From: a virus | IMG/VR virus record: IMGVR_UViG_3300012000_000043 | Location: 1 to 41,713 of that record | Strand: one strand, 5' to 3' | DNA length: 41,713 nucleotides | In this document: piece after piece, positions 32,575-39,541 of the stretch | Layout: each line of letters opens with the position of its first letter | How positions within the stretch are numbered: the stretch's first letter is position 1 | Translations under genes and position numbers: made by a program | Notes under the pieces: model-generated | The model's input: the letters and a program-made list of their open reading frames with translations, nothing else | What the model was told of the DNA's origin: nothing | The model's database searches: none

Positions 32575-32758
32575 CAATCCATCCTTTAAAAAAAGCGTTC
32601 CAGTGACCAGCTATTTCGCCACGCGGGAACTTGTTTCTTATTCCATAAATCAAATTCTTAGATTTATTTGTGTAGCCGTCTTTCCAGAAATCTTCAAACT
32701 GCTTCCAGTTATCAAAGCGGTACAGCAAGCCTTTATTTTTTATAAAATAACTTGCCAC
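32483..32758 (-). CDS. Small hypothetical protein, GTG start
   Basis: The 91-aa product is read from GTG at 32758, which has GAGG 5 bases upstream overlapping the SSB stop. In-frame ATG codons further up (32785, 32851) would overlap the SSB gene more and lack a better signal. It is rich in Lys, Trp and Gly (WKQFEDFWKDGYTNKSKNLIYGI), suggestive of a small nucleic-acid-binding or inhibitor protein. No family is recognised. Confidence 0.5.
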   Translation of the reverse strand: MASYFIKNKGLLYRFDNWKQFEDFWKDGYTNKSKNLIYGIRNKFPRGEIAGHWNAFFKGWIDGNGESRGLPKGNDWQPRKLIKSDQHDVAF

Positions 32759-32765
32759 TACAACC

Positions 32766-33143
32766 TCAAAATGGAATAGATTCATCAACAACTGGAGCTT
32801 CTGAAGCTGGAGTTTTTTCAGCTTTAGGAACGATTCTCCAGTCATTAACAACCAAATTTACACTTACTTTAGGCTGTCCATCGGTTTTACCAAGGTATGG
32901 CTCACCCACATCAAGCTTGCCCGATACATAAACTTCTTCGCCCTTATTGCAGCGTTCAATAACCTTCATGTAGTTTTTGCCAAAAACGGTGCAACGAACC
33001 CAAGTGGTCTTTGGCTTATCACGCGTACCGCCAGCAACGGCCATGCTAAATTCAGCCCAGTTTGTAGCGCCGTCTTTAGACGTTTTAAGTTCTGCCGGTC
33101 TTCCGATGTATCCAGTAAAAGCACAGTTATTAATCCCTAGCAT
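32766..33143 (-). CDS. ssb: Single-stranded DNA-binding protein
   Basis: The 125-aa protein is an OB-fold SSB. It starts MLGINNCAFTGYIGRPAELK, with TWVRCTVFGK and GEEVYVSGKL downstream, and ends with the acidic tip DESIPF that recruits partner proteins. The ATG at 33143 has GGGAGG upstream and gives the standard N-terminus, so a longer reading from 33173 is not preferred. It protects single-stranded DNA in replication and in ERF-mediated annealing. It lies in an operon with ERF and the Gp157-like gene. Confidence 0.95.
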   Translation of the reverse strand: MLGINNCAFTGYIGRPAELKTSKDGATNWAEFSMAVAGGTRDKPKTTWVRCTVFGKNYMKVIERCNKGEEVYVSGKLDVGEPYLGKTDGQPKVSVNLVVNDWRIVPKAEKTPASEAPVVDESIPF

Positions 33144-33276
33144 TGTAAGCCTCCCTAATTGTTTCACACACAACTAAAATAACTAACCCTAAAATAAAAG
33201 CGCACCCTGTAAAAAAAGCACTCATGGTAATTTCGTTTTCCATGATGAATGACTCAAGTTCGTTATTTCCACCCAC
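33130..33276 (-). CDS. 48-aa single-TM protein, GTG start
   Basis: Read from GTG at 33276 with AAAGGAG upstream, the product has an acidic start (VGGNNELESFIMENE), a hydrophobic helix (FFTGCAFILGLVILVVC) and a short charged end. It overlaps the preceding gene stop by 14 bases and the SSB start by 14 bases, so it fits the packing of the operon exactly. Role unknown. It is an easy gene to miss because of its size and start codon. Confidence 0.5.
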   Translation of the reverse strand: MGGNNELESFIMENEITMSAFFTGCAFILGLVILVVCETIREAYNARD

Positions 33277-33445
33277 TATATCGTTCTCCTTTCAATATTT
33301 CGTCCGGTGTTTCTTTCACTGTAAACTCACGATTCGCTGCCAATAAAAGAGTTCTATCGTCATCGCGAAACATCAAAGCTATTTCGTCAGCATTTAAATA
33401 GATTTCGTTGTCATGCTCCGCGTCAGTTAGCTTTATGAACTTCAC
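33263..33445 (-). CDS. Small hypothetical protein
   Basis: The 60-aa product overlaps the ERF stop by 4 bases and starts MKFIKLTDAEHDNEIYLNAD. The composition (DDDRTLLLAANREFTVKETPDEI) suggests a small alpha/beta fold. It resembles short phage or bacterial proteins with a KL.d..g..iyln..eI pattern, but the function is not known. Confidence 0.6.
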   Translation of the reverse strand: MKFIKLTDAEHDNEIYLNADEIALMFRDDDRTLLLAANREFTVKETPDEILKGERYSGWK

Positions 33446-34125
33446 TTGTCATCCTCCGGGTCACGGTCTGGTCCTTCTGGATTGATAGCTTCCCACTCTT
33501 TTTCAACCGCTGCGGCAGTGTATGGTTTTCCATTCATGCGTTTACACAAAGCCTCAATCAATTGAACGTGTCCTTTCTTTTGAAGGTAAACTGTTAGCTT
33601 TTTGACGTGTTCGACGTTTGTAAGGCTGAATGTCTCAACAGGAGCGGAAGCGTTGGCTGGAGCCGTAGTTTTGGCCGGAGCCACAGTATTCGTAGGCCCC
33701 TTAGTTTTAGAATCAGTTTGAGCGGGGCGCATAGCACTTGCCGCATTACCGTCGTCATCGTCATCAGCACCAACCCCCGCTATTGATTGAATTGAATATC
33801 GTTTTAAATAAGTCGCACAGCTACCAGCCGCTTGCGGTGTGTTTTGCTGCGGAGTAAGCCCAAATTGGCTGCGAATCCATTGTCCGCTTTCGTGCATCAA
33901 AAGCGTTGTGCATGTAATAGTTGGTCCGTCGTTACCTAGTCCTTGAACAAAGCTCAAGCCATTCTCAGTAAACGGACCACGAATCTCATCAATGATGGCA
34001 GCAAGGTCAGCATACTTAGATTTGAAATGAGGATTGATGTTTCCTTTGTTAGCGTGACGAATCTTGGCTTGAGCTTTAGCTAAAGCTTTTGCAATGTCCG
34101 CTATCTGATCGCTTGTTTGTAACAT
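33442..34125 (-). CDS. erf: ERF-family single-strand annealing protein
   Basis: The 227-aa protein has the ERF signatures NPHFKSKYADLAAI (about 31-44) and GSCATYLKRYSIQSIAGVGADDDDDGNAA (about 100-128). After an Ala/Pro/Thr linker (about 130-165) a small C-terminal domain follows. ERF proteins anneal complementary single strands and circularise terminally redundant phage DNA, as in P22. Its place beside the SSB and Gp157-like genes fits recombination-dependent replication. The start overlaps the upstream stop by 1 base. Confidence 0.92.
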   Translation of the reverse strand: MLQTSDQIADIAKALAKAQAKIRHANKGNINPHFKSKYADLAAIIDEIRGPFTENGLSFVQGLGNDGPTITCTTLLMHESGQWIRSQFGLTPQQNTPQAAGSCATYLKRYSIQSIAGVGADDDDDGNAASAMRPAQTDSKTKGPTNTVAPAKTTAPANASAPVETFSLTNVEHVKKLTVYLQKKGHVQLIEALCKRMNGKPYTAAAVEKEWEAINPEGPDRDPEDDK

Positions 34126-34700
34126 TATTTGCCCCCTGTTTTTTCTTCGACGGTTAAATTTTCAAGCCTAACAAGATGTGCCCAAGAGAAATCCAAAGAC
34201 TTACTTTTCATATCGTCTTTTAGTTTTGCCGTATCTAGCACCCAGACTTCTTTTTTGGTTCTATATTCTTCTGGTACTAAACTTATTGCCTCATCGTCAA
34301 GAGCATGATCTGTAGACCACTTACGCTCAATGTCAACAACAAGCCTAGCAGGATTAAGACGTTTATAATAAGTTCGTTCGTTACCGCGGCCCTGTACTTC
34401 AGGAAATACATTCGCAAGGTAGATCGCATATTCTTTTAACCTTTCATATTTGTTTGACCAGCTTTTTGATTTGTCACGAAGCGCGTCTGCGCGTTCCTTC
34501 AGTGCGGCGGCTTGTCTTTTTGCCAGATCCATATAACCAAGTAAGCGGTCAACTTTTTCGTCTACCGATTTAATTTGAGCAAAATGCTGTTCGCACATAT
34601 CCAAAGTAATTTCATCGGCGGTATCAATTTGCTGTTCCATTAAGTGAAGAACGGACAGCATTTGTGCTAGTGTTTGTTTTTCTTCTTTGGCGGCGGACAT
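34125..34700 (-). CDS. Gp157-like protein
   Basis: The 191-aa protein resembles the siphovirus Gp157 family: an N-terminal helical half (about 20-100) with KERADALRDKSKSWSNKYERLKEYA, followed by a beta-rich end with RLVVDIERKW and VPEEYR. These proteins are often encoded beside recombination genes. Their activity is not well defined. It overlaps ERF by 1 base and the ribbon-helix-helix gene by 34 bases. Confidence 0.75.
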   Translation of the reverse strand: MSAAKEEKQTLAQMLSVLHLMEQQIDTADEITLDMCEQHFAQIKSVDEKVDRLLGYMDLAKRQAAALKERADALRDKSKSWSNKYERLKEYAIYLANVFPEVQGRGNERTYYKRLNPARLVVDIERKWSTDHALDDEAISLVPEEYRTKKEVWVLDTAKLKDDMKSKSLDFSWAHLVRLENLTVEEKTGGK

Positions 34701-34858
34701 GTTTTAAACTCCTTTCTATCTAAAAGATCCCGGATTGAAGCCCTTAAAGCCTGAGTAATACTTATGTCGCGATCTTCGCACCACCGTATTAGCTCCTTTT
34801 TCATCGCCCGTGGTAAAATACAATTGACCCTTTCGTAGTCTGTAGGCAGCGCGGCCAT
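34667..34858 (-). CDS. Ribbon-helix-helix-type DNA-binding protein
   Basis: The 63-aa product has the Arc/CopG-like pattern: a strand (VNCILPRAM), a helix (KKELIRWCEDR), then a turn and second helix (SITQALRASIRDLLDR). The end is basic. As first gene of the minus-strand recombination operon it may repress its own promoter near 34890-34918. The start has AAGGAGA upstream. Confidence 0.7.
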   Translation of the reverse strand: MAALPTDYERVNCILPRAMKKELIRWCEDRDISITQALRASIRDLLDRKEFKTCPPPKKKNKH

Positions 34859-34889
34859 TCATTGTCTCCTTTTTTTGATTGGGAGGAAA

Positions 34890-34918
34890 TTTTTACCATG
34901 TCAAAAAATCAAGTGCAA
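34890..34918 (-). promoter_or_regulatory. Possible promoter of the recombination operon
   Basis: On the minus strand TTGCAC is followed after 17 bases by TAAAAA preceded by TGG (extended -10). Transcription would begin about 20 bases before the ribbon-helix-helix gene. The -35 match is poor (3 of 6). It overlaps the start of the endolysin gene on the other strand. Confidence 0.3.
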
Positions 34919-35362
34919 GCAGTTAATCGTGATTACGCATTGCTGGCTCCCTTCTTTGCTAACGCTTTGAAATTAGCAATAAAAGAATGTCAGGACGAAG
35001 GTTATCCAATTGAAATGTTTGAAGGCTATCGAAGCCCAGAAAGACAAGATTACCTTTGGGAACAAGGCAGAACCAGAGAAGGGAAAATAGTCACACACTC
35101 ATCGGCGTGGAATAGCTGGCATCAATACGGACTTGCTGCCGATCTTGTTGGTAAAATTAATGGTAAATGGGATTGGTCTTTAGATTACGATAGAATCGAA
35201 CAGATTATGAAAGAACACGGTTTTGAATCATTAAAATTTGAGCGTGTTCATTTTCAAATGACTGGCGGCATGAAAATAAAAACAGCAAGGGAAATTGCTG
35301 AAAAACATGGCGTCCAAATTGTTTGGCAAAAAGTTGTTGAACTGTCAAAATTAGACAGCTAA
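34898..35362 (+). CDS. Endolysin, M15-family peptidase
   Basis: The 154-aa protein has the M15 (VanY / L-Ala-D-Glu peptidase-like) pattern: GYRSPERQ (43-50), SWHQYGLAADLVG (73-85) with H75 and D82 as zinc ligands, and FERVHFQM (114-121) with E115 and H118. It cuts peptide cross-links of peptidoglycan. GGGAGG lies before the ATG at 34898. No signal peptide is present, so export needs a holin. It lies alone in front of helicase genes, away from the holin-like genes. Confidence 0.88.
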   Translation: MSKNQVQAVNRDYALLAPFFANALKLAIKECQDEGYPIEMFEGYRSPERQDYLWEQGRTREGKIVTHSSAWNSWHQYGLAADLVGKINGKWDWSLDYDRIEQIMKEHGFESLKFERVHFQMTGGMKIKTAREIAEKHGVQIVWQKVVELSKLDS

Positions 35363-35390
35363 GTTCACCGCACAAATCACAAAAACAAAA

Positions 35391-35415
35391 ACCTTGGCGT
35401 TTAACCAAGGTCTTT
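35391..35415 (+). terminator. Hairpin after endolysin (possibly bidirectional)
   Basis: ACCTTGG and CCAAGGT form a perfect 7-bp stem with a 7-base loop. It is flanked by an A-rich run upstream and TCTTTGCTT downstream, so it is only moderately terminator-like. It could separate endolysin expression from the helicase operon. Confidence 0.5.
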
Positions 35416-35461
35416 GCTTCCCTACTAACTATAGTTTACTTGGTTTTTCAGGAGAAATTCA

Positions 35462-35863
35462 ATGAAAAAAATAGCAATCACATTGCGCGGAGAATTAACG
35501 CTAGACGACGAAAACAATGTTGTCGGATTTAATTTCATCGCTCCAAACGCACCGGAAAAAATAAGAGTCAAAAAAGAAAAAAAGACGGCCAGATCAGCCG
35601 CTACTTGGGAAGCATACGCCGATGCCTATAAACGTGTTTATGGCATTCTACCATTGCGTGACAGGCAAATGAATATGACGCTTTTAAAATTTGTTGAATC
35701 CCTTGGCGAAGCTGATGCCCCTGAGTTTTGCAAGTGGTATTTGTCCAAGAATGATTTCGATGTGGTTCAGCGCCGTCACAGTGTTGATTGGTTGTGGTAT
35801 AATCGTGAACGCTACTTCGCAGATTTCCGTGGCGCTAAAAAGAATCTAGGAAACGAACTTTGA
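35462..35863 (+). CDS. Putative replication accessory (helicase loader-like)
   Basis: The 133-aa product lies directly before the DnaB-like gene, and the helicase start codon overlaps its stop (TTGA). The C-terminal two thirds form a helical domain (WEAYADAYKRVYGILPLRDRQ and then FCKWYLSKNDFDVVQRRHS). Such domains occur in phage primosome or loader proteins, but I cannot assign the family firmly. AGGAG lies before the ATG. Coupling with the helicase is the main clue. Confidence 0.5.
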   Translation: MKKIAITLRGELTLDDENNVVGFNFIAPNAPEKIRVKKEKKTARSAATWEAYADAYKRVYGILPLRDRQMNMTLLKFVESLGEADAPEFCKWYLSKNDFDVVQRRHSVDWLWYNRERYFADFRGAKKNLGNEL

Positions 35864-37128
35864 CCACAGAAAATATACATGACGTGGTTCTGGGGTTGAT
35901 TTTAAAAGACCCTAAGAACCTAGACGAAGCTGTCACTTGTGGACTGAACGAAGACCACTTCGACGGCTGGCATAAACAGGTCTATGCCACTTTCTCAGAA
36001 ATGAGAAAAGAAAACATAGAGCCAAACTTTATGAACGCATGTATGAGGATGCCTAGCCTTGTAACAAATCTAGTCAACCTTATCGAAGTAAGCCCCGTTG
36101 GAGTTAACTTTGGTTGGTACTGTAACCAATTGATAACCGTTTCAGCCCTGAAGAAAAAGGCCATGGATTTACAAGCCATTGCCCAGTCTATGCTCAAAAT
36201 GACTTACGCCGAAAGCCCAGATCCAGTCATTAACCTTGTACACAAGGCATTAAGTGAAATACAGGATTTAAGCCGCTCAGACGACAAGGCTACCCGGTTT
36301 ACGGAGAAGCTATTAGACGACACGCTGAAGCGCATAGAATCGCGTATAACCGATTTTAAAGAGGGGAAACTGCGTGGCATTCAGACAGGTATTCCCAAGC
36401 TAGATGAGAACACCACAGGCTTTGTAGGCGGTCGTTTCTACATTATCGCCGCCCGGACATCGGTAGGTAAGACCACGTTCGCCAACTTCTTAGCTATGTC
36501 AGCCTTGTTACAAGATAAGAATGTCCTTATTTTCAGTAACGAAATGGATGGCGAAGACTTGGTTGAAAAGCTAATCAGTAAGCTAACGGCCATTGATTCT
36601 AAGCGGATACAAACAGGCGACTTGCACGATAGTACACTCACAAGAATTGTAGAAAAGGTTAATGAACTTGCCAAGTTAAGGCTAGGAATTAACCAGCACT
36701 ACGGCTGGAGATTAGAAACCCTAGAATCAGAAATCTACAAGCAACACCGCGCCGGTCGCTGCGACATTGTATTTGTGGATTATACCCAACAGGTTAAGTT
36801 TAGCAGTAAGACCAAGCATGAACAGGTTAGCGAAGTATCAGACCGTCTGAAACGGATTAGTCGCGAATTAAATATTCCCGTTGTCGGGTTGGCTCAGATT
36901 AACCGCGAAACAGAAAAAGGCGGCGTTAGCGTCATGCCCGGATTGGCCCAATTAAAAGATTCTGGAAGCCTTGAACAAGATGCCGACGTGGTTATGATCC
37001 TTCACAAAGAAAGAATTAGCGACGAATCTACGGTGTTAAATCTAGCTAAAAATCGTCATGGAAAAACAGGTATTATTAACCTCATTCACCACATATCTAT
37101 TCACGATTACAGCCAAGCGCCGGGCTAG
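35860..37128 (+). CDS. DnaB-like replicative helicase, TTG start
   Basis: The 422-aa protein has an N-terminal DnaB-type helical domain (about 5-110) and a RecA-like C-terminal domain with Walker A ARTSVGKTT (198-206), Walker B IVFVDYTQQ (303-311, D307), LAQINRE (344-350), SGSLEQDAD (368-376) and AKNRHGKTG (396-404). It would unwind the fork and organise host primase and polymerase. The reading begins with TTG at 35860, in a TTGA overlap with the preceding stop and AGGAAA upstream. The 3' end overlaps a minus-strand gene by 32 bases. Confidence 0.92.
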   Translation: MTTENIHDVVLGLILKDPKNLDEAVTCGLNEDHFDGWHKQVYATFSEMRKENIEPNFMNACMRMPSLVTNLVNLIEVSPVGVNFGWYCNQLITVSALKKKAMDLQAIAQSMLKMTYAESPDPVINLVHKALSEIQDLSRSDDKATRFTEKLLDDTLKRIESRITDFKEGKLRGIQTGIPKLDENTTGFVGGRFYIIAARTSVGKTTFANFLAMSALLQDKNVLIFSNEMDGEDLVEKLISKLTAIDSKRIQTGDLHDSTLTRIVEKVNELAKLRLGINQHYGWRLETLESEIYKQHRAGRCDIVFVDYTQQVKFSSKTKHEQVSEVSDRLKRISRELNIPVVGLAQINRETEKGGVSVMPGLAQLKDSGSLEQDADVVMILHKERISDESTVLNLAKNRHGKTGIINLIHHISIHDYSQAPG

Positions 37129-37672
37129 GCGATTCATATTCAGCCGAACGATAAGGCATATTGGTTTTAAGCATGACGTGGCTGCCGTCAAAGTCAGCAT
37201 TACTTTTCTCATGCCAAAGCAAATAGTTGTTGGGCTGCAAACAAAATTGACCGTTATTTAGTTTAATTAGGTGTAGGCATTTATGCTCATGCGCCACTTC
37301 TGCGGTCGTCCCAATGCCCGACCAGTCAAAGGTTGTTATGTACTGGCCTTCGACATTCTGAAGTTTGAGGCAGCGCACACGTTGATTATAAAGCCACTGG
37401 TAGGTGATTACTTCCATGTCATGGCTTGGGCAATCCCAAGGCTGAAGCTCATGGAGTTTGAATTGTGGAACCGCAATAGTGGGTTCCCTGAATGATGAAA
37501 TGGGAAGACGATAATATACCGCGCCGTTATTTAATTGGCAATGAAATAAAATCACGCGGCCCGGCAAAGAACACGCCCCGAAGATTCGGCACTCCATTGT
37601 ACCCGCAAGCGCGTTATTAGTCAAAGATGTGCGGTTGACGTGGGTGTAAATTATAGGGGTGTTGACGTTCAT
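37097..37672 (-). CDS. Conserved phage protein of unknown function
   Basis: The 191-aa product (IIYTHVNRTSLTNNALAGTMECRIFGACSLPGR) strongly recalls a phage family with the same opening and a middle containing VILFHCQLNNGAVYYRLPIS, and later KCLHLIKLNNGQFCLQPNN. The role is not known to me. Several conserved Cys and His residues are present. It is read toward the helicase gene, overlapping its end. Confidence 0.65.
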   Translation of the reverse strand: MNVNTPIIYTHVNRTSLTNNALAGTMECRIFGACSLPGRVILFHCQLNNGAVYYRLPISSFREPTIAVPQFKLHELQPWDCPSHDMEVITYQWLYNQRVRCLKLQNVEGQYITTFDWSGIGTTAEVAHEHKCLHLIKLNNGQFCLQPNNYLLWHEKSNADFDGSHVMLKTNMPYRSAEYESPSPALGCNRE

Positions 37673-37893
37673 TCATCTTCAACCTTAATCGTGAACTGAT
37701 TATCCTCATACCCTTTTATAGAGTCATGCCAATGTGTTTCTCCATTAGTCCTACTCTTATGACGCGCTATAAACTCATCTTTCATCATTTTGTTGACAAT
37801 TTTTTCGGCTCTATACGAATCGAAGATCGTTAATGAAGAAAAAATAATTGTGATTATACTAAACCCAATAGTTATCATTTCTGGAATGCTCAT
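37669..37893 (-). CDS. Small single-TM protein
   Basis: The 74-aa product has one hydrophobic segment (MITIGFSIITIIFSSLTIFD, about 6-25) followed by a basic then acidic cytoplasmic-type tail with His. The signal TGAGGTG lies before the ATG, and its stop overlaps the next start by 4 bases. It could be a holin-like or host-exclusion membrane protein. The function cannot be assigned. Confidence 0.6.
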   Translation of the reverse strand: MSIPEMITIGFSIITIIFSSLTIFDSYRAEKIVNKMMKDEFIARHKSRTNGETHWHDSIKGYEDNQFTIKVEDE

Positions 37894-37901
37894 TTTTCAC
37901 C

Positions 37902-38072
37902 TCAATCCGCTGGCCAGTAGGTGACAATTACATACCAAGCGTTTGGGTCCGCCACATTTATTAGCTGCGTTGGATCGCTGTAGCTGATGTAGGGATTAAA
38001 ACCCTGACTGTCTATATAGGCATCAGCGGCTTCTCGGGTTGAAAACTTCATGTAAACATTTTCGGACGGCAT
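37902..38072 (-). CDS. Small hypothetical protein
   Basis: The 56-aa product starts at 38072, with TGAGGT upstream. A longer reading to 38126 lacks a signal and overlaps the membrane gene. The opening MPSENVYMKFSTREAADAYI resembles short phage proteins carrying a compact alpha/beta fold. Function unknown. It is located between two membrane protein genes. Confidence 0.6.
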   Translation of the reverse strand: MPSENVYMKFSTREAADAYIDSQGFNPYISYSDPTQLINVADPNAWYVIVTYWPAD

Positions 38073-38074
38073 AG

Positions 38075-38302
38075 TTACCTCAAAATTAATCCAATGACGT
38101 AGCCTGCGGCAAAACTGGCGATCCACAACAGGCTAAGAATCGGGACCGGCACCATTACCGCTATCGCTATCGCTGGCAGCAAAGCAGACAGGGCAATGAG
38201 AAGGTTGCTATCTACATTGTCTCCTACAATAAATCCAGTAAAACCTCCGAAGAAGATAACGACCAACATTAAACACACTACTGCCAATACTAGCGTTTCC
38301 AT
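38075..38302 (-). CDS. Small multi-TM protein (holin candidate)
   Basis: The 75-aa product, read from the ATG at 38302 with GGGGG upstream, has two or three hydrophobic segments: LVLAVVCLMLVVIFFGGFTG, LLIALSALLPAIAIAVMV and LSLLWIASFAAGYVIG. Few charges separate them. Such arrangement fits a class I or II holin. It is the first gene in its minus-strand operon. It lies 3 kb from the endolysin on the opposite strand. Confidence 0.55.
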   Translation of the reverse strand: METLVLAVVCLMLVVIFFGGFTGFIVGDNVDSNLLIALSALLPAIAIAVMVPVPILSLLWIASFAAGYVIGLILR

Positions 38303-38837
38303 ATTTGCCCCCATTTGTTGTGGAAGTAATTAGTTTATCTAAATATGATCGGTTATTCTACAGTTCTACTTATATGTGTGTCTGAATATAGCGGGGTTTT
38401 AACCCTCTTACTTACTCGGACAAGGCCGAAAGGATTGCTGCGCTAGTGAAGCGGTCACTTGATTCTTCTCCTAGATTATGAGTAGGGCACTCAATGTATC
38501 ATGTAGATACGCTCAGTAACTTACTCATAACCAGCTTGTACTTCTACAAACTGCCGACCCCGTAACGGCCTAGACCAAATCAAGACACCATGTTTTTTCT
38601 CATGGTAATTTGCCATCCTCTTAAAGCTCCCTTCATTGCGGTCTTCACCACAACTATCAAGCAAGAGACAGGCAACACTTCATGCTGTTCGTCACAGCAA
38701 TCAAATTCAGGTCAGTGTATTTTAGACCTTGGTACCCAGTTTAAAGTCCGTGGGCGCAAACGACTTTCTTGTTTACATTTAACTTCTCAGGAAATAAAAC
38801 ATGAGTCAACAATCAAAAACTTATTGGAGAATTGGCC
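38303..38837. other. Hairpin-rich gene-free region
   Basis: About 500 bases between divergent operons hold no convincing gene and no tRNA that I can fold. It contains several stem-loops: AGTGA / TCACT (near 38445-38459), TTATGAGTA / TACTCATAA (38477-38485 and 38522-38530) enclosing GTATC / GATAC (38496-38510), and ACCATG / CATGGT (38587-38606). It may encode a structured RNA or hold the promoters of both flanking operons. A weak 25-aa ORF at 38801-38878 is noted separately. Confidence 0.6.
38477..38530 (+). ncRNA. Possible structured RNA: nested stem-loops
   Basis: A 9-bp outer inverted repeat (TTATGAGTA / TACTCATAA) encloses a 5-bp hairpin with a 5-base loop (GTATC / GATAC). The nested form is compatible with a small RNA, leader element or operator. 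No flanking terminator is obvious, so strand and function are uncertain. Confidence 0.3.
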
Positions 38838-39071
38838 ATGTTTCACAAGGCTTTGATAGAAAAACCCAAGTTTTATAAAAACAGAAAAGATCCGGCGGTT
38901 TATGGTTTCATTTGCCCAATGTGCCAATCAAGATGGGGTATGCAACCAGTTTACATTGACGTTAAAAGATGCGAAAATTGTCCACCGTTTACTTCTGGCG
39001 ATCAATTATATTGGAACCAAGCACAAAAATCAGCTTATCGGCGGCGGCGCGAAAAAGGAAAAAAGCTATGA
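38838..39071 (+). CDS. Small zinc-ribbon protein
   Basis: The 77-aa product starts at 38838 with GGAGA 7 bases upstream. Four cysteines, CPMC (26-29) and CENC (45-48), form a probable zinc ribbon, and the C-terminus is strongly basic (SAYRRRREKGKKL). This suits nucleic-acid binding or interaction with host transcription. Its stop overlaps the next start as ATGA. Confidence 0.65.
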   Translation: MFHKALIEKPKFYKNRKDPAVYGFICPMCQSRWGMQPVYIDVKRCENCPPFTSGDQLYWNQAQKSAYRRRREKGKKL

Positions 39072-39277
39072 AATGGTTAAAATCTTTAAAAAGCGATAGA
39101 AAAGAATGTTGTTGTTGTAAGACTTTAATAGAAAGGTTTAATACCGTTGATTATGCGTTACTTTCTATATTAAATCTATTAAAAGACTTAAAATCAGTTA
39201 AAGATTCTAAGGATTCTAAAGATTCTAATAAAACATTAACTAAGAAAAAGAGGCCCAAGCCCGTGCTCAAGGGCTAA
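39068..39277 (+). CDS. Small Cys- and Lys/Ser-rich protein
   Basis: The 69-aa product starts at 39068 in an ATGA overlap, with AAGGA upstream. It has a CCCC cluster near residues 14-17, a hydrophobic helix (YALLSILNLLKDL) and a tandem KDS repeat with a basic end (KKKRPKPVLKG). The KDS repeat is encoded by direct repeats of GATTCTAA(A/G) at about 39202-39227. Function unknown. Its end overlaps a minus-strand gene by 42 bases. Confidence 0.55.
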   Translation: MKWLKSLKSDRKECCCCKTLIERFNTVDYALLSILNLLKDLKSVKDSKDSKDSNKTLTKKKRPKPVLKG

Positions 39278-39541
39278 GACGATTGATTCTTCTTTGGACT
39301 GGGTTAGACCTTCCCCCGCCCCGGTAAAGTAAAGCACCGCGTGGCAGATTTCGTGAAGAAGCGTGGTCTTCCAGTTTGAGCCTTTAAGTATATAGATAGT
39401 TTTAGTTTCGCTATTGAACGCGCCAAGCAATTCATCGCTGCCGTCTTCTAGGTATTCGACAACTTTGACCGTTACCTTTTGTCCGCAGACACAGACAAAT
39501 CTAGGTGGCCGCTTTCGATTAAACGCTGATCGGCTTGCCAT
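39236..39541 (-). CDS. HEXXH metalloprotease-like protein
   Basis: The 101-aa product has LLHEICHAVL (61-70), a clear HEXXH zinc site (H63, E64, H67), followed by EESIVLALEHGLG, typical of small phage ImmA/SprT-like peptidase domains. An upstream CVCG pair may bind zinc. It might cleave a repressor or host factor. The start overlaps the phosphoesterase stop by 23 bases. Confidence 0.7.
   Translation of the reverse strand: MASRSAFNRKRPPRFVCVCGQKVTVKVVEYLEDGSDELLGAFNSETKTIYILKGSNWKTTLLHEICHAVLYFTGAGEGLTQSKEESIVLALEHGLGPLFLS

Noticed and set aside
38303-38837. Possible tRNA genes in the gene-free stretch
   Set aside because: I looked on both strands for a cloverleaf with the T-loop pattern GGTTCRAnnCC and an acceptor stem and found none that fits.
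38590-38856. 88-aa Cys-containing ORF on the plus strand
   Set aside because: It has no ribosome-binding sequence, an odd composition, and overlaps the hairpin-rich region and the zinc-ribbon gene start.
38801-38878. 25-aa ORF (MSQQSKTYWRIGH...) with AGGAAA upstream
   Set aside because: It overlaps the better supported zinc-ribbon gene in another frame and has no recognisable feature. Translation is possible but unproven.
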